From: Hybos culiciformis
Taxonomy: Eukaryota > Arthropoda > Insecta > Diptera > Hybotidae
Direction of reading: 5' to 3'
Length of the DNA: 64,000 nt
Assembly (NCBI GenBank): GCA_964007475.1
Contig: OZ023275.1
Location: 13,371,829 to 13,435,828 of the forward strand
A program made the position numbers and the translations under genes. This document shows positions 20,901 through 34,000 of the stretch, piece by piece. The notes below the pieces were generated by a model, which saw only the letters and a list, made by a program, of their open reading frames with translations, searched no databases and was not told the DNA's origin. Within the stretch, counting starts at the first letter, position 1; each line of letters begins with the position of its first letter.

Positions 20901-23900
20901 CAAAATATTTAGGCGATAGAAGTAAAAAAATCGATTGTGTTTTAATCTATTTATTTATACCCGATCATCCAAACATCACACAACAACTAAGAGTTGAACC
21001 AAGATAATACAAATTATATTTTGATTTTGATTAAGTACAAGTATTTATAAGATTACCAACAAATTTTAAATCTATTTTTATGCTTTTTATGGTTTCTGGT
21101 TTATTGAATCGTTCAATAAGATCAATCGTTCGGATCTATATACAGTATTGATACTTTTCAAAATAATTAAACAAATATAACTAAACCACTCGAAAATCTC
21201 ATTCTCGAATTCTGTTTCGATAAAATTCAATGATTTAAATGGACTTCTATATATTTTCCCTCCAACGAAATGGAGAACAGATGATAACTTTATAATGAAT
21301 TCGGAAAAATTGCAATTTTCAAGCATATACATAATATGTATAATAAAACTTTTTGATGATGACTTTTTTCTAATCTATCGTTCCTTATATTAATTATTAT
21401 CTTTAAATTAGAATGTTCAAGTACCTTCTTCACATACATGTTTTCATCACATAAACATAAATTTTGAAGTTTTTTTTTTGCTACAACTCATTATTATTTC
21501 CAAAAAACAAAAAAAAAATTTATAATAAGCTTGGTAGAAAATATTAAATTCAATAAAATCCTTTAAAAACTAAAATTATGATAAGTAAAAAAAAAAAAAA
21601 AAATATTAGGCGCGTATTTTTTTTTTTTTTTCAAATCATATAAACTTTTTTTGTCTTCACAAAAAAACATAATGGCATGGAATAAAAATAAACAACAATT
21701 TATACTTACTGAAATTTTTATGTTATATTTTGTATTTAACATAAACATATATATATATGTACATTCATATAAAATTTACTATAATAATATAATTACAAAC
21801 TATTCAGAAGCAGGATACAGGATATATTTTTGTGGAAAATTTTATATAAAAAAAAAAAAAAAATGTTTTTTTTTTAGATTTTGCCTATGTACATCATGTT
21901 TATAGCAAACTACTTTTTTTTTTCTTGGCTTTTTTTTTTTTGTATGTTTCATACAAAAAGGAATATAACAATAATTAGAAAAATATATACTTAATTTTTT
22001 TTTAATCTTTTTACATGAACATTCATGGGGTATGATTTTTTTTTTTGTTTTACCTAATGCTGTGTTTCTGTTTTGGGCTAGGATTTCAAATATACGTGTA
22101 CAGTACGTACATTGGTATCTTTTTTAATAAAATTTATTTGTTTTTTTTTTTTTTTTTTCCATAGTACTTTTATTTCATTTTTATATAGTTATAATAAAAA
22201 TCTATTGTATATTGTGTATTTTTGATTTTTCAAACAATCCAAGGTTATAAAAAAAAAAAGAAAAAAGAAGATAAAAATTAAAATAAAATAGGATTAGATT
22301 TTTGTCCAGAAACAAGTTTTTATTAAAAAATCATAGCTATAATATAATAATATAAAAACGGTTAGATCCTGCGAAATTTTATGCAAAACTACCATTATAT
22401 TATATTATAGTCTATCTAATAAATTTAATAAAAAAAAAAAAAAATACATATATTTTTTGTTTTGTTTATACTCGCACTTAAAAACGCATCTATGTGTATT
22501 TAAATGTCTGCGTATCGCATAGATGGGACAAAAAACAAGATGGGATGGAATAAAAAAAAAATTAAATAAAATATTGTAGGTTGAAATTAATTCAAAAAAT
22601 TTACTAAAGGATGTGTTTAGCCGAAAAATGGAAAATTAAAAAAAAAAAAAAAAAAAGGATTGAAAGGATATTGTGAAAAAAAAAGGGTTGTTAGATGTAT
22701 TTAGAAAAATATCTAATTATATATATAGATATAGGGTTTAGGATGTTTTATATTCGTTTTTAATTTCAGCTTTATGATGGTTCTGTCAGAAATGGATTCA
22801 TGTGTTTCTGTCACTTATAAGGATGTGATTATACAATTCCTAACGCAGATGATTTCGTATTAAAAACTCTTCTTTTTTTTTTTAATAAATTCGTTATATG
22901 ACAATTTAGTTATTTATAGTTTAGCTCAAACTTTTTACATTGGAAAAATTTAAAATTAAACTAAAAAAATTCATGGTATTAATTTTGAAAAATAATTAAC
23001 TTAAACACATACATATAATATACATGTAATTACTAATCTAAAAGAATATATGTTTGAGGTTTTGTTTTGTTACAGAAAAATCAATTAAGTGTTTGTATTT
23101 GTTCTCTGGAATTTTACGGAAAAAAGCTCAACAGAGCGAAGACGAGGTTCTGAACGACATTTTACATTCTTTGAAGAATGTAAAAAGAATCTATGTTTTC
23201 GTTAACTACTTGAGTTACGAAAATAACATCGCCAACTTCTCGTCTTTTTTTTAAGGGACACTAATTTGATGAGTTTTAGTCTATTCTCGTAAGGTTGTAA
23301 AATTAAAGGATCAGATCAGGGAAGATGCCGAAGAGCGAATCTTAAAAAATTTTTTTTGGATTGATTCAATGCGGTCAATGTGTATGTTGTAATAAGGTGA
23401 CCACACTTGGCTGGTTATTATATACATATTAGTTTAATTGCAAAAGTAAGTTATTTAAATGAATGATTTTTAATGCCAGCAATGCCAATATACATTTTAA
23501 TCCATAATTTAGAACAAAAAAAATCGTAAAAAATCTATTAAATAGTGTCTATATTTTTTTTATATTGAAGTTGTGCTCTGAAGTTTCTATTTTCGTTTAT
23601 GAACGTAACTTATTAGGTTATTTCCGAACTCACTGTGAGAAGCTTAATATCTACTCTTTCGAAAATTATATTTTCCGTTTCATTCGAGTAAAAATAGAAG
23701 CGAATATACTATTTATAAACGAATTCGAGAATAGGCCTATTATAGTTATATAGATTATTTAGTTGTATATTTCAATATAGTTGATCTTAAAATGAACCAA
23801 TTTTACAGAAATATTGTTAATAACAATGTTGGACTAAGCCTGTTCCTATTATTTGGTCCAAAACGTATTTTTTTTTAAGACTTATCACGAATTCAAATTA

Positions 23901-26900
23901 AATATCTTTCAAAACCTGAGTAAAAAACTTTTTTAATAAAAACAAAAAATTCTCATATTAATAATAATTTGTGGAAAAGTTTCAAAATTTTTTTTAATCC
24001 CTTATGGGTCGCGTTTAAAATGTTCTCTATGTATGTGTGTAGAATACAAAAAGAAATAAAAAAATGTTTACCTTGATTTATTACTCTTACCATCGAAATT
24101 TCAATTGTTAGTGTACACAAGGATATTTTTATTTAAATTTCTTTTTCTTTTATCTAACAATATAGCCTTAATAGGATATTATATATAATAGTTGAATTCT
24201 AAGAAAACTACTATTTTAATAACGCAAGAAACAAGAAGAAAAAAAAAATAACCATAAGGATAGAATTTGTACGATAGACACACTAATATTCTGAATTTTT
24301 TTTTATTTTTATTTTATGGGACATCTTACTACTTAGCAAAAAAAAATTGTCTTCTATTGATCATTCAAATATCTATACCTTAAAATGTAAAAATATGCAT
24401 TTTATATAAAAACTTGTTTCTATTGATATTCAAATTTTGAGAATTTTTTGAAAATAAAATAAATTTTAAAGTTTAGAATCTCACAGCAATTTTAAATGCA
24501 GAGAAACAATTAATTTAATTGTTAGCAAAAAAAAAAAAATAAAATAAATTTTGTAGAAAAGTACAGTAGGTACATTAGAAATCTTTATCAGGCCAACCGG
24601 CCAGCAAAATTTTAAAGTTTTTTTTTTTTTGCATTAAAAATTATAATATATGTATGTAATAATGTCCCAAAAAGTCGTTAAAAAATTACAATGCAAAAAA
24701 CAACATTTATTCCCTTGTTTTCTGCAAAAAAAAAATTTAATCTAATATTCGTTTGAGTTCTATTTTTTTTTATGTGAATTTTGAATAGAATTCGAATATA
24801 TTTAAATAATTTTCTTTGAATATTTGATTAACATCTTTATTTCTGTAAGATGTTCAGGAAAAATGTTGAATCCTTTCTTTTTTTTCTAATTAATGCTTAG
24901 TAAATAAGTTTTAATTCTAAATAACAGCTACATAGTGCGTAAGCTTCCTAAAGAGAGAAACAAATAAATGAAGATATTTAATCTAGAATTGCTTAGATAA
25001 TGGAAAACGAAAATTATTATTTAATTATTTTAATTTAATCAAAATAATATGGAGTTCAATAATTATAGTGATTGATAATAAAAATTTGGCTTGTACTATG
25101 ATCTATGAAACATAAATATACAAAGTACATGGATTTTATGTATGTAATATATATTCATTCATGAATATCTTCCATATCATAATTATATAATCTCACTTTT
25201 GTCTTCTGTGTACAATTCCAACATGCTATGTAAAATTTATTACAAAAACCAGATAAGAGATGAAAAATTAGATCTATATTTATATAACAATAATCTGCTA
25301 ATTGTAGGACAATTTATATACATATTAAATAATTTATACATATTAAATTGCGATATGATAAAAATGAATAAAATAAAGTTAATTCGATTGATTGACAAAT
25401 GATTTATTCTTCATAAACTCACTTTAATTGTCATAGATTGGATACTAATCCAAGGTTAGTGTGTGGCTCAAATGAAACAAATCCTATCATTTATTCTGTA
25501 AAAATTTATTACCGTCGATAGAGCCGTAACTAAGCATGTGCAATGTCACCATTCTCAAACGTCAAAAACCAAATCTAAATTGCAATCACTAAAATCTAAT
25601 CCAAAACATGAAAACATTAATGGTTTTCACATTATCTTGTTCGAACTTCGAACAATCAAAAAATTTTATTATGTGGAGAAAGTGCTTCAATTAATTTCTG
25701 TGCAATCAATTATAATTGTATTTAAATTTTTTTGATGATTAAATGAAAATTTCAAAAATCGAACAAATTCTTTTCTAATTCTTTGTATGTTAAGTGCTAA
25801 GGACTCAAATTTTTATAAATGTCAATTTGGAAACAATCGGGCTACGGCACTGGTCGATGGTAGTCATTTATTGACCACGTTAAAGCCGTGTTCAGATCTT
25901 TTCGAATTTAATTATTCTTTTACTTTATTTATAATGCATGTTGATGTTTGGATTTCTGTTAATTATTATTTTATGTCATACAGGTACTTATCTATAATAA
26001 TTGTCTTCAGTATTCTTTCAAAATACTCAATCTTAGAAAAATATTAGCTTTGATTTTCTTAATCAGCAACCATTTTAATGAAGTAAATGAATATGGTTTA
26101 CATTTAAAAAAGAAATTGGAATATGGAACTTCAACTGACTTTTTAATCTTTTATTTAATTCTATATCGCGAGACTTCATGGCTTCAATATGTCACGGAGC
26201 CATATTAAGAGCGATATTAAAATTGTCCTTTTCTGTACCTGTGATTTAGATATTTTAAGAATTTAAGAATCATAATTCAGCTTTTCATTTACCACATTAA
26301 GTGTATATCTTTTATTTTCCATGTTACAGTTAAACTTTAATCCTAATGCAATATATCTATTTTAATTCTAATCTCACTACTATATACATTAAAATTGAGG
26401 ATCTTAGAAATACAATATGTACAATATTAATAAAATTTTATTTAACTCGAGTTCGTTACCTACACTGATACACATGTGAACATTTTGCAAGCTCATTTGT
26501 GACAAAAAAAAAATAATAAAATTATTGAATACAAAATTTACATGGTTGTAATTTTTAAGTAGAGAAGAAATAACTTTCATTATGTTGTTTATAAATAATA
26601 ATATGAAGAAAATAACAAAGGGTTTGTGTTTCAATTTCAATAAAAGAAAAAATTTAAAGTTGAACAATGGTAAAAATAGATAAAAATTGGTTATCAAGTT
26701 ATTTATAGGAAAAAAAAATCAGAATTTATCCTAGAAAACATGCATTTCGAATTATCACGTTCAGATAAATGTTTTTTTCCCTCATATTGACACTTATTAT
26801 GTCAATGTGCATACCTGTGTGAATAATATATGAAATTATCTTATACAACTATATTCTAAATCTAAGTTATATGTTACAAAGTTCTAACAACCTAAATTAA

Positions 26901-28640
26901 AATGATAATTAGGTTCTAGGTTCAATTTATTTTATTATTATTTTTAAAACAATTTTTTGCTTATAATTTTATTGATTTTATTTGGACAATTTAGTGAAAT
27001 AATTATGTTATTTGATTTGAGTTAAAATTATGCAAACCGAATAATATTTTATTCTAATATTATCAGTATTATTTTACAATTAAAATTAATAAAAATATAG
27101 TTAGTGTAGTCTGTAGTGTAGGTATAATTTTATTAGTTTTATAGAAAAATTACAATTTCAATACATACACATTACTTTTTTATAGTATATATTTAAATAC
27201 AATGGGGACATTATCATTAGTTTTCCTCAATGTGAAAAAGTCAACAGTTAATTTTTTTTTTTAAGATATCTAGGCACTTAGATGGCATGGAAAACCCTTG
27301 TAAATTGTAAATACGGTATACATACATAATATGTAGATATAATATAATTTCATAAATATATAACAACTAAAGCATTTCTAGATAACACTTTTTTTTTTAA
27401 ATTTAATTTAATTATTCCATTTGAAAATATCGAAGGCGGTTGTTTTCGCAATCTTCAATTTTATCATTTATTTTTTTTATTGCATTAAATAGTGTAAATA
27501 ATGTATTTTTAAACCTTAAAATTACACATTAACTCAATTTCAAAGTTCCATATTATAACACATGTTATTAAGCTACCAAACATTTTTCCATACATCCCGC
27601 CAAAATCACTTATAGGTATATATATAGAATAATTTTCATCAGAAACACATATAGTTTTACAAAAAAACTGAAAATCGTCATAATTTTCTAAAATTAAAAT
27701 TTATTATAATATTAATAATTTCTTGAAGTGAACAAAAATATTAAATTCAAACAAAAAAAAAAACTATAAAACTGACATTTTTCATCATAATATTATAATT
27801 ATCATCATTTTTATGACATACCTATGTAATACAAAATAGAAATACAATTAAAAAAAAAAAAAAAACAAAAATCTATCTCACAGCAAACTCTTTAAGCTTT
27901 TATAAAACTAAAATTAGAATTGAGCTCATTTCTTCCAAAAAAAAAAAAAAAATTATATCTGAATTAACCTTTTTTTTTTTTTTTCGGAAATAATAATCAT
28001 TCACAATAAAAAGTGTGTGTTGTATGTAGTATAAAAATCGGTAGATACAAAACTTAAAAAAAAAAAAATTATATAAACATAAGGAATTAAAAAAAAAAAA
28101 AAAAAAAAAAAAGGCAAAAATTGTTTTTTTCTTTTTGAGACCTATCCAAGAATAAAAAAAAAAAAAAAGATTTCAAAGAACGCAAACATTCTTTAAGGCT
28201 TGTTGAAAACAAATTTTTTATTTTTTATTTTTTTTTTTTTTTTGGAACAGTGGAACAGGAAAAAATTACTTTTTTTTTTTTTTTTTTCAATATAATATAT
28301 TTTTCTTTTTATATACCTAAAAGAAACCAAAAAATTCAAAGAAAGGTATAAAAGTTGAAAAATAATAAAAATTGTTGTTTTTTTTCTTCTTCTTCTTCTT
28401 CGTGTGTTTGTGTATTTGTTTTTTTTTTTTTTGTTGTTTTCATTTTAAAATCTACTAAAAAATTTTTATACATTTTTTTCCTATGCATATATAATATACC
28501 TATATACTTATATGTTTTTAATTTAAATGAAAAAAAAGAATTTTTTTTTTTTTTTTTAGATCTTCATTGATATGGATGACGATTTCTGAAAAAAAAAAAA
28601 AGAAGAAAAATAAAAAAAAAAATTATTATAATTTTTCTCA
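17920..28640. other. Intergenic, AT-rich, no gene seen
   Basis: About 10.7 kb upstream of Imp. It holds many poly-A/poly-T runs. Somewhat GC-richer patches occur at 18830-18960, 23090-23420, 25500-25900 and 26165-26215, none with a recognised family or convincing frame. Part may be 5' regulatory or untranslated sequence of Imp, whose start is not visible. Confidence 0.45.
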
Positions 28641-28655
28641 GTTTTTTTTTTTTTA

Positions 28656-28786
28656 AGTCTGTAGTGGTTGTGTTGAATGAAAAATTTGTTAATGCTTTGC
28701 TGGCGTATATTTTGAATTTTTTGATCCTCACGTTAGTGTCTGAAAACGTTCCTAGTGGAGAGCAACGTGCTTCGTTTATCTCTCTC
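28656..28786 (+). promoter_or_regulatory. GC-richer island upstream of Imp, candidate promoter or 5' UTR exon
   Basis: A 130-nt stretch of mixed composition containing GATCCTCACGTTAGTGTC, CGTTCCTAGTGG and GTTTATCTCTCTCC sits between long homopolymer runs, 2.1 kb before the first Imp coding exon. The contrast suggests retained function, such as a 5' UTR exon or core promoter. No TATA box or clear splice donor decides this. Confidence 0.3.
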
Positions 28787-30877
28787 CAAAAAAAAAAAAA
28801 AAAAAAAAAAATTTAAAATTAATTATAAAAATTATAATTAAAAAAAAATTTTTTTCTGTTATTTTTATTATTAAATTTTACATTTAAACATATTAAATTT
28901 TGAAAATACTAAATTTTGAAAAAGAAAATTATTAAATTTATACTTTTAAATTAATGTAGAAAATTAATAAATTAAAAAAATTTTTTTTTTAAATAAAAAG
29001 AAAAATTTATTTTATTTTTGGATTAAATTTTTCTTTTTTTTAAATTACTTTACGTTTTTTTTTTTTTTTTCGCTGTTGGGAAAATAACTTTAATTATATA
29101 TTTTTTTTTTTTGTTCTGTAATTTTTTTTTTTTTCAAATTATTAAAACTTTATTTATTATTATTATTATTATTATTTTTTCAAAGAAACAAAAATAAACT
29201 TTTAAAATCAATAAAAACAAAAAACAAAAAAAAGAAGAAAAATTAATTTGAAAGAAAAAATGAAAAAAAAAAATTTTTTTTTGAAGAAATTAAATCTGTC
29301 TGAAAATCAAACAACATAAAAAAAAAAAATTATTATTAAAAATAAAATATTTTTAAAGTTTAGAAAACTAATTTAGAAGCCAAAATTATTTTCTCATTTC
29401 GATTTTTTTTTTTTTTTAATGGATATTAACGAAAATGTTTGTATGTTTTTTTTTTTTTTGTTTCAAAGTTTTTGGATAAGCTTTTTGTTTTTTTTTCTTG
29501 TCATTAACATAAATTTTATACAGTGTTTTTTTTTTTCTTCCATTCAACTTGAAAAGCTTCTCTCCTCGCCTAGAAAAAAAAAATTCAATAATTTACCGAA
29601 AAAAAAAAAAAAATTACAAAAAAAAAGCTTTCATTCATTCACCTATGTAGTGTTGTAGACAAACAAAAAAGTTCCCATAAAATTCTCTTACTCCAAAAGA
29701 ATAATAAAGATACATACCTTTGCCTCTACCTACCTAAGTTTGTGTTTTTTTTTATTTTTTCACTCAAAATATATATGTATATAATATACAACAAAAACCT
29801 AGTAAAAATTATTGTACAAATGGTTTTTTTCCGATATACCTAGCTATATTTTATTTGTTTTCATTGCAAATTGATAAATTTTTTTTTGTTGTAGGTACCT
29901 ACCTATATTTCAAAGTTAATATTGATAAATCGACGAAGAGCAACAGTCGAATATTGTTTACATACCTAGGATATTTGTACAGAAGTTCTGACATTTAAAG
30001 CAAACTTTGATCATATAAGTTATTTTAAGTTTATGTACAAAATCAAAAACCTACTTATTATTATATATTAAAAATAATTGTATAAAGTTAAAATTTTGTC
30101 TAAATTTTATTTCTAAAAAAAAAATTCTATTTAAATACAAAAAGAAAATTGAGTTTAATGAATGAAAAAAAAAAACTAAATATTCGTGACATCATATTTA
30201 ATTACGAGAATTCAACTTCTAAGTTAATTAGAAAGTTATAAACTTAACCAAATTCATAACAGCAGCTGTCATAAACAAAAAAAAATAAAACACTACAAAC
30301 ATTAAACCCTCTCTTAAGATTAGTTCTAAAATTTTCAATCTTTTCTTTCTTTTTTTTTTAATTCTTAAACATTGAAATATATATTAATTTATTTTATCCG
30401 TATCCGTAAGAAAAAAATTCAACTTTATTACTTAAGTATACAGAGTCCAAAGAATAGTTAGAATTTCAAAATATATGTTGTTTGTTTTTTTTCGCAGTCT
30501 GATTGATAATTTTTCAAAAGACAAAAATGGATGTAATTCAAATATAAAATCTTTAAAAAAATATATATAATAATAATTATGTTTTAATTTAAAAATAAAA
30601 TTCCATATTAAAAATATTTGGCTAAAAATCTAAAAAAAAAAACAATTAATTTTTTTCATTTCATTTATATAGTTTTGTACTAAAGAAATTATTAAAAAAA
30701 AAAAAAAATTGTTAAATGTTTAAAAAATCACTTGAAATAAATATCTATACTTAGTGACTCGATCTATAAATTTTATTAATTTCTATATAATTTATCATAT
30801 TATATAAATTTCATAATAAAAAATTTAAAAATTAAAATTACATAAAAAAAAAAAAGTAGAAAATTTAATTTAAAAAA

Positions 30878-31002
30878 ATGACGGATCAATTTGCAGATCA
30901 GTTTTCAGAACTTGAATTATCAAAAGAGGATCGAGAACAAATATTTGATCCTCCATCAGATCTTGCGTCATCGGAGCATCCACAACCAAGCGCGCCGCCA
31001 AG
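30878..31002 (+). CDS. Imp: Imp exon 1: acidic N-terminus
   Basis: ATG at 30878 and 41 codons plus 2 nt read [20 protein letters not shown] and then [21 protein letters not shown]. The donor is CCAAG|GTAAAG. Joined to the RRM exon, the split codon becomes Ser. The composition (normal GC at third positions) stands out from flanking DNA. Joining is inferred from phase and the lack of any other gene between. Confidence 0.85.
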
Positions 31003-34000
31003 GTAAAGAAAAAAATTTTTTTTTGGTTCTTTTCATTATTTTGATTTTTATTTTTTACTATTATCGCTTGATTTATTAAATATTATATATTTACAATATT
31101 ATATTATGTATAATTTCTTATGTTTTTTTTTTAAATAAAAATTATTTAAAATAAAAATGAAATGAAGTTTTTTGAATAAAAAATAATGTATAATGATATT
31201 GTATATATTTAGAATTTGTCGCCTTCTTACTTAACGCTATGTACAAATTAAAATTTAATTAGAAGTCTTAGAAGTAAGTAAGTAGTAAAATCATTGAAAT
31301 TACATATAAACAAAATAATCGAAGTTTAACTCTGGGTTTAACCATAGAATACTATGAGAGCTCCATCATGTAATACAAGTTCCTAAAACGAATTTGTTTC
31401 AAAATGTGTATACAACATTAAATCAATCAATGTTCTTCAGAGGATATTCCAAGAAATGATATATTATGTCAATAATTTAACGATGTTATAATGGATATTC
31501 TTGTCGATTGGGCGCGACGTTCATTTATTTATAGTTATAAGTATATATTGTTAATAAAACCACATTGTATATCCTTTTAGTGTCAAATGTTTTGAAGAAA
31601 ATTAGTGTCTAGAACTTTGGCAGAGATTCATTAACAAATTAAGACTTAAAAAAGAACCTTCTTATTACAAGAAATATTTTTACTTCCATTTTAGAATCTG
31701 TCAAAGTAGACTCAAATATTTTATTGATTTTTCCAGTTCTTGTATAAAAATTAAATTGAATTCAAGACGAACTATTCCGGTTTAATTCCAATATTACAGT
31801 TATTTTCACTGTCATTTCCATACAACTAAATATATACCTATATAGACTTCAATGTTTTGAATATTTTAAAACTTTTACTAAAATAATCGAATAATAATCA
31901 TCAGATTAAGTTTTTATTTACCTAAGAACTACTGTGCGAACAAAAAAAAAATATGTGCTATATTTCACCTACATATAACGGCTACGTAAAATCTAAAAGT
32001 TGACAAACAAACATTTGTATTTATGTTTTTTTTTTTTTTTATATTATATACTCGTATGTAGTGACCAATTTTCTCATTGCCCCAGAAACAAAAAATCTCT
32101 TTTGGAACGAGTTTTAGTTTTTTTTTTTTCCTTAATTCTTTTGCTTTTTTTTTCTCAATCCGGCGTTAGTAGAAAATATATGTATTTATATATCCATTAT
32201 CCACACTATTAAATGTATATTGTGTTCAACTTTAAAATTCCATTTGTGTAAGAAAAAAAAAAAAGAATATCTAAAATACCTGTAAAAATATTGCTATTGA
32301 AATCTTAAAAAAAAAAAAAAAAATAAATTCTTTATAAGTAGAAAAAAAATTCTTATAAATTTTCAAATTAAAAGTATGATAGAAACATTTAATTAAGCAA
32401 TTTTAATTAAAAACTTTAATCTTGCGTTCAATATCTACTTAATATATTAGTTTGAGATTGATTGAAAGATTCATTTCAATATTATCAAATATGTTCTTAT
32501 TGACAAAAAGAAGTTATAGCTGTAAGCTGAAGACGATCATTTAGCTTGTGTCTTGGTTATTAAGTATTACAATATCTTTTCCAATTAATGAAATTTTCAC
32601 AGTAAATTATGTGAATTTAATCGATGAAGATTTTGAATCTTTTCTACTTTGGAGAAATCGTCGTTTACAATCAAAACCTAATCTTAAAAATATTGTTAAG
32701 GACTACTTTGAACTAAAATACAAGAAATGTATAATGTGTAATGTTTATATATATCGCAACGGTTATGGTTTTGAAAGGAAAGTAAAATGTTATTCATAAT
32801 TAATGATAAATGTCAGTTTTCACTTTTGTTATTAAATGAAAATAAATGTGGTAGAATGTATATATAATTAATTATTAGTAACAAAATGTAAAAATTTAAG
32901 ATACGAGCTTATCTATATATTCAAATCAAGAACTTCAAAATTTAGAGAACCAACTGAAACATTTGTAGCATAAGTAATTATACTTCTACAATATAAAATC
33001 TGTAATTATTGTAACTCAAAAGACTCAAAAGAATATAATATATATTGTACATAGGTACATTTTATTTTGATATAAAAACTACAATTTGTACAACACTTAT
33101 AATTGCTTTCAGAAATAATCAATCAAATTCTTTGATGAAAAACATACATATATGGCGAATACCATTTTTAAGTATATAATATATTTCTATTTAACCAATA
33201 TTTACTTAAAAGACCCATAATGTACTCCTTAGAAGTATATAAAGTTCAACAAGAGTCAAAATATAAATAAAATACATAAGTATGATTGTGTACCTATAAC
33301 TTCTTTGGAAAAAGGGAAGCTTCAAAATCTATGTAGGTATTTGAATGAAATTATTTTTTGGATCAATTTATTTAAAAAAAAAATAAAATTTAAAGCTTGT
33401 GCAAAATTTTTTTTTAGCGCTAAAGCTTTTAGTCTAACATTTTAAAAAAGTTTTATATCTGAACTTGATAAACTTTTGAAGTGTGATGACCTCGAACTCA
33501 CTTTATATGTGTTTATGTTTTGAAAAAAAAAAAAAAAATATATATATAAAGCTACAAATTTTTATTTATATGTATGAAATCATAAAAAAAAAGCAAAAAA
33601 AAAAAAATTAAGAAAATTAACTTTTTTTTTTTTTTTATCTATACTCATAAATTGATATAACCCCCGGCGAATATAATGTTCTTCCATATGGATTATTATT
33701 ATTTTCTCACTATAAGTATATGTATATAATAAAAACGAAAATATGACTGAGAAAGATTGGTCATCCATTTTTAATAAATTTCTTACAGACTCTAAGAAGA
33801 CTAAAGAATTTCCTAGAGTCTATAATTGTAGAGATAATATAAAAGGAAATTCCTATCCATTTAATTTTTTATCTTCTGCAGAGTAAATTATTACATTAAC
33901 TCAATAATGATTTAAATCTGGTTTTATGATTCTAAGTGTATGATTAAAATCAAATCAAATATGCCAACGTTATTAATTTAAGTTATATACACATAGATAA

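Noticed and set aside
23054..23420. GC-richer patch with the frame containing SEDEVLNDILHSLKNVKR
   Set aside because: Possible eroded element, but no motif, TIR or family could be recognised; not listed as a gene.
25787..26047. 86-codon plus frame
   Set aside because: No recognisable domain and no splice context; expected by chance at this composition.
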